Assembly: GCF_029869215.1 (NCBI RefSeq)
Contig: NZ_JARWPM010000096.1
Location: forward strand, 1-32,583
Source of the DNA: Nocardia carnea
GTDB taxonomy: Bacteria; Actinomycetota; Actinomycetes; Mycobacteriales; Mycobacteriaceae
Length of the DNA: 32,583 bases
Direction: 5' to 3'
Below, one piece after another: positions 32,022 through 32,583 of the stretch. The notes under the pieces were generated by a model, which saw only the letters and a list, made by a program, of their open reading frames with translations, was not told the origin of the DNA and did no database searches. The position numbers were made by a program, and so were the translations under genes. Every line of letters begins with the position of its first letter. Positions within the stretch are counted from its first letter, which is position 1.

Positions 32022-32420
32022 CGCTGTCGCGGCTCTCCAGAATATCGGGGTTGGATCGGACTCCGGAAACTGCTCCACCACGTTGCCTGTGTCCGGGCTA
32101 CTGCACCACCGCCGAATGACCGAGCGCATACCTAATTCCGGCTTGCGGCCGTCCGATGGAGGGGAGAACCGGGCGCCGTAGTGTGTCATCGGTCGCAATT
32201 TCCAACTCCCGCGCGGGGTGAAACCGCAGACCGCAGTGTTGCGGGGAAGAGGATGTCAGGCGACGTCTGGACATGGTGGGGCACAAATGCCGCAAAAAGT
32301 GTCCGGAGGGGAATTGACCACTACGTCAACCTGCTGCAACACCGAAAATCGCTGGTAATCGGCACATAGCGGCGGCGTGAGAGTGGAGCGGCGATCATGA
32401 GTTTACAGGAACTCCTGAGT
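32022..32420. other. Poorly coding stretch next to the attachment scar
   Basis: 399 bases with no clear gene. ATG 32253, preceded by GGGGAAGAGG, opens a 38-codon frame to 32369 without known relatives. Base composition is lower in GC than elsewhere in the window. Confidence 0.35.
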
Positions 32421-32455
32421 GGGGGTCAGGGGTTCGAGTCCCCTTAGCTCCACCA
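32421..32455 (+). other. 3' end of a tRNA-Ala: probable attachment-site scar
   Basis: GGGGGTC, then the T-arm AGGGG-TTCGAGT-CCCCT, then TAGCTCC-A-CCA. This is the 3' end of actinobacterial tRNA-Ala, whose 5' strand should be GGGGCTA. Upstream of 32421 no D-arm, anticodon arm or 5' acceptor strand can be fitted. A tRNA 3' fragment of this kind is what integrase-driven insertion leaves at the far end of an element. Confidence 0.75.
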
Positions 32456-32481
32456 TAGGGTCACTACTAGAACCCGGGGCT

Positions 32482-32524
32482 GAATGAACGCCCTGGAGTA
32501 GGACCCCTACTCCTCCCTTCATTC
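32482..32524. terminator. Strong stem-loop beyond the tRNA-Ala fragment
   Basis: GGAGTAGG-ACC-CCTACTCC (32495-32513), perfect 8-bp arms, is enclosed by GAATGA ... TCATTC. It may be a terminator or part of an integrase recognition region. Confidence 0.5.
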
Positions 32525-32583
32525 GGGAGTTGCCTGATTCAGGAGCATCCCGGCTTGTCTTGTGCCGGGTTGCGCCGCATGTT

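Noticed and set aside
32383..32455. Complete tRNA starting at GGAGCGG
   Set aside because: Only part of the acceptor pairs, there is no D-arm, and the anticodon stem cannot form; only the 3' end is tRNA-like.

Overview
The window looks like chromosomal DNA of a high-GC, mycolic-acid type actinomycete, most likely Nocardia or a close relative. The evidence is very GC-rich third codon positions, many GTG starts, an MmpL exporter, an Acg-type nitroreductase, actinobacterial LeuC/LeuD, a fused indolepyruvate ferredoxin oxidoreductase (IOR) and a tRNA-Ala 3' end of actinobacterial type. The genus is an inference; no ribosomal RNA or complete tRNA is present.

Layout. 1-292 is a fold-back inverted repeat containing the broken start of a uracil-DNA glycosylase, probably a contig-end artefact. 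298-1371 holds a small basic protein and a MarR repressor. 1457-5019 is an MmpL exporter followed by three overlapping genes of unknown function; a perfect 19-bp palindrome lies between marR and mmpL. 5156-6843 is a VOC protein and a photolyase. 6875-9546 holds a DoxX-like protein with an 11-residue repeat tail, divergent from an Acg nitroreductase. 9659-11347 is a stand-alone family A DNA polymerase.

11433-19540 looks like a 2-oxoacid / 2-hydroxyacid metabolic region: DUF427, fused IOR, Lrp/AsnC regulator, a second-type LeuC/LeuD pair and a 2-hydroxycarboxylate transporter (2HCT). A 19-bp site (16 of 19 identical) is found in both the IOR promoter and the transporter-leuCD promoter, in the same orientation relative to each gene, so the two units are probably co-regulated.

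19.6-20.9 kb is decayed DNA with a truncated VOC gene, a frameshifted integrase-like fragment and small accessory genes. 21.0-22.8 kb has a Nudix hydrolase and a membrane metallophosphoesterase, and 22.7-24.0 kb a cytochrome P450.

24.25-30.2 kb is the most striking part. An MFS transporter of RhtX/FptX/YbtX type converges on two exporter-fold ABC half-transporters, with a divergent TetR gene. This is the gene content of the YbtP-YbtQ-YbtX siderophore import system. Both promoters carry the same palindrome GACTGACCRTCAGTC and each also has an imperfect IdeR/DtxR-like box. Between the two ABC genes, joined by ATGA overlaps on both sides, sits a 93-residue protein resembling the second half of an ABC ATPase (Walker B to C-terminus) with its key residues missing.

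The right end (30.2-32.6 kb) contains a frameshifted LuxR remnant, a small alarmone synthetase, poorly coding DNA and a 35-bp tRNA-Ala 3' end without the rest of the tRNA, which is a typical attachment-site scar. Together with the decayed DNA near 20 kb this suggests that the siderophore-type cluster lies on an old integrated island.
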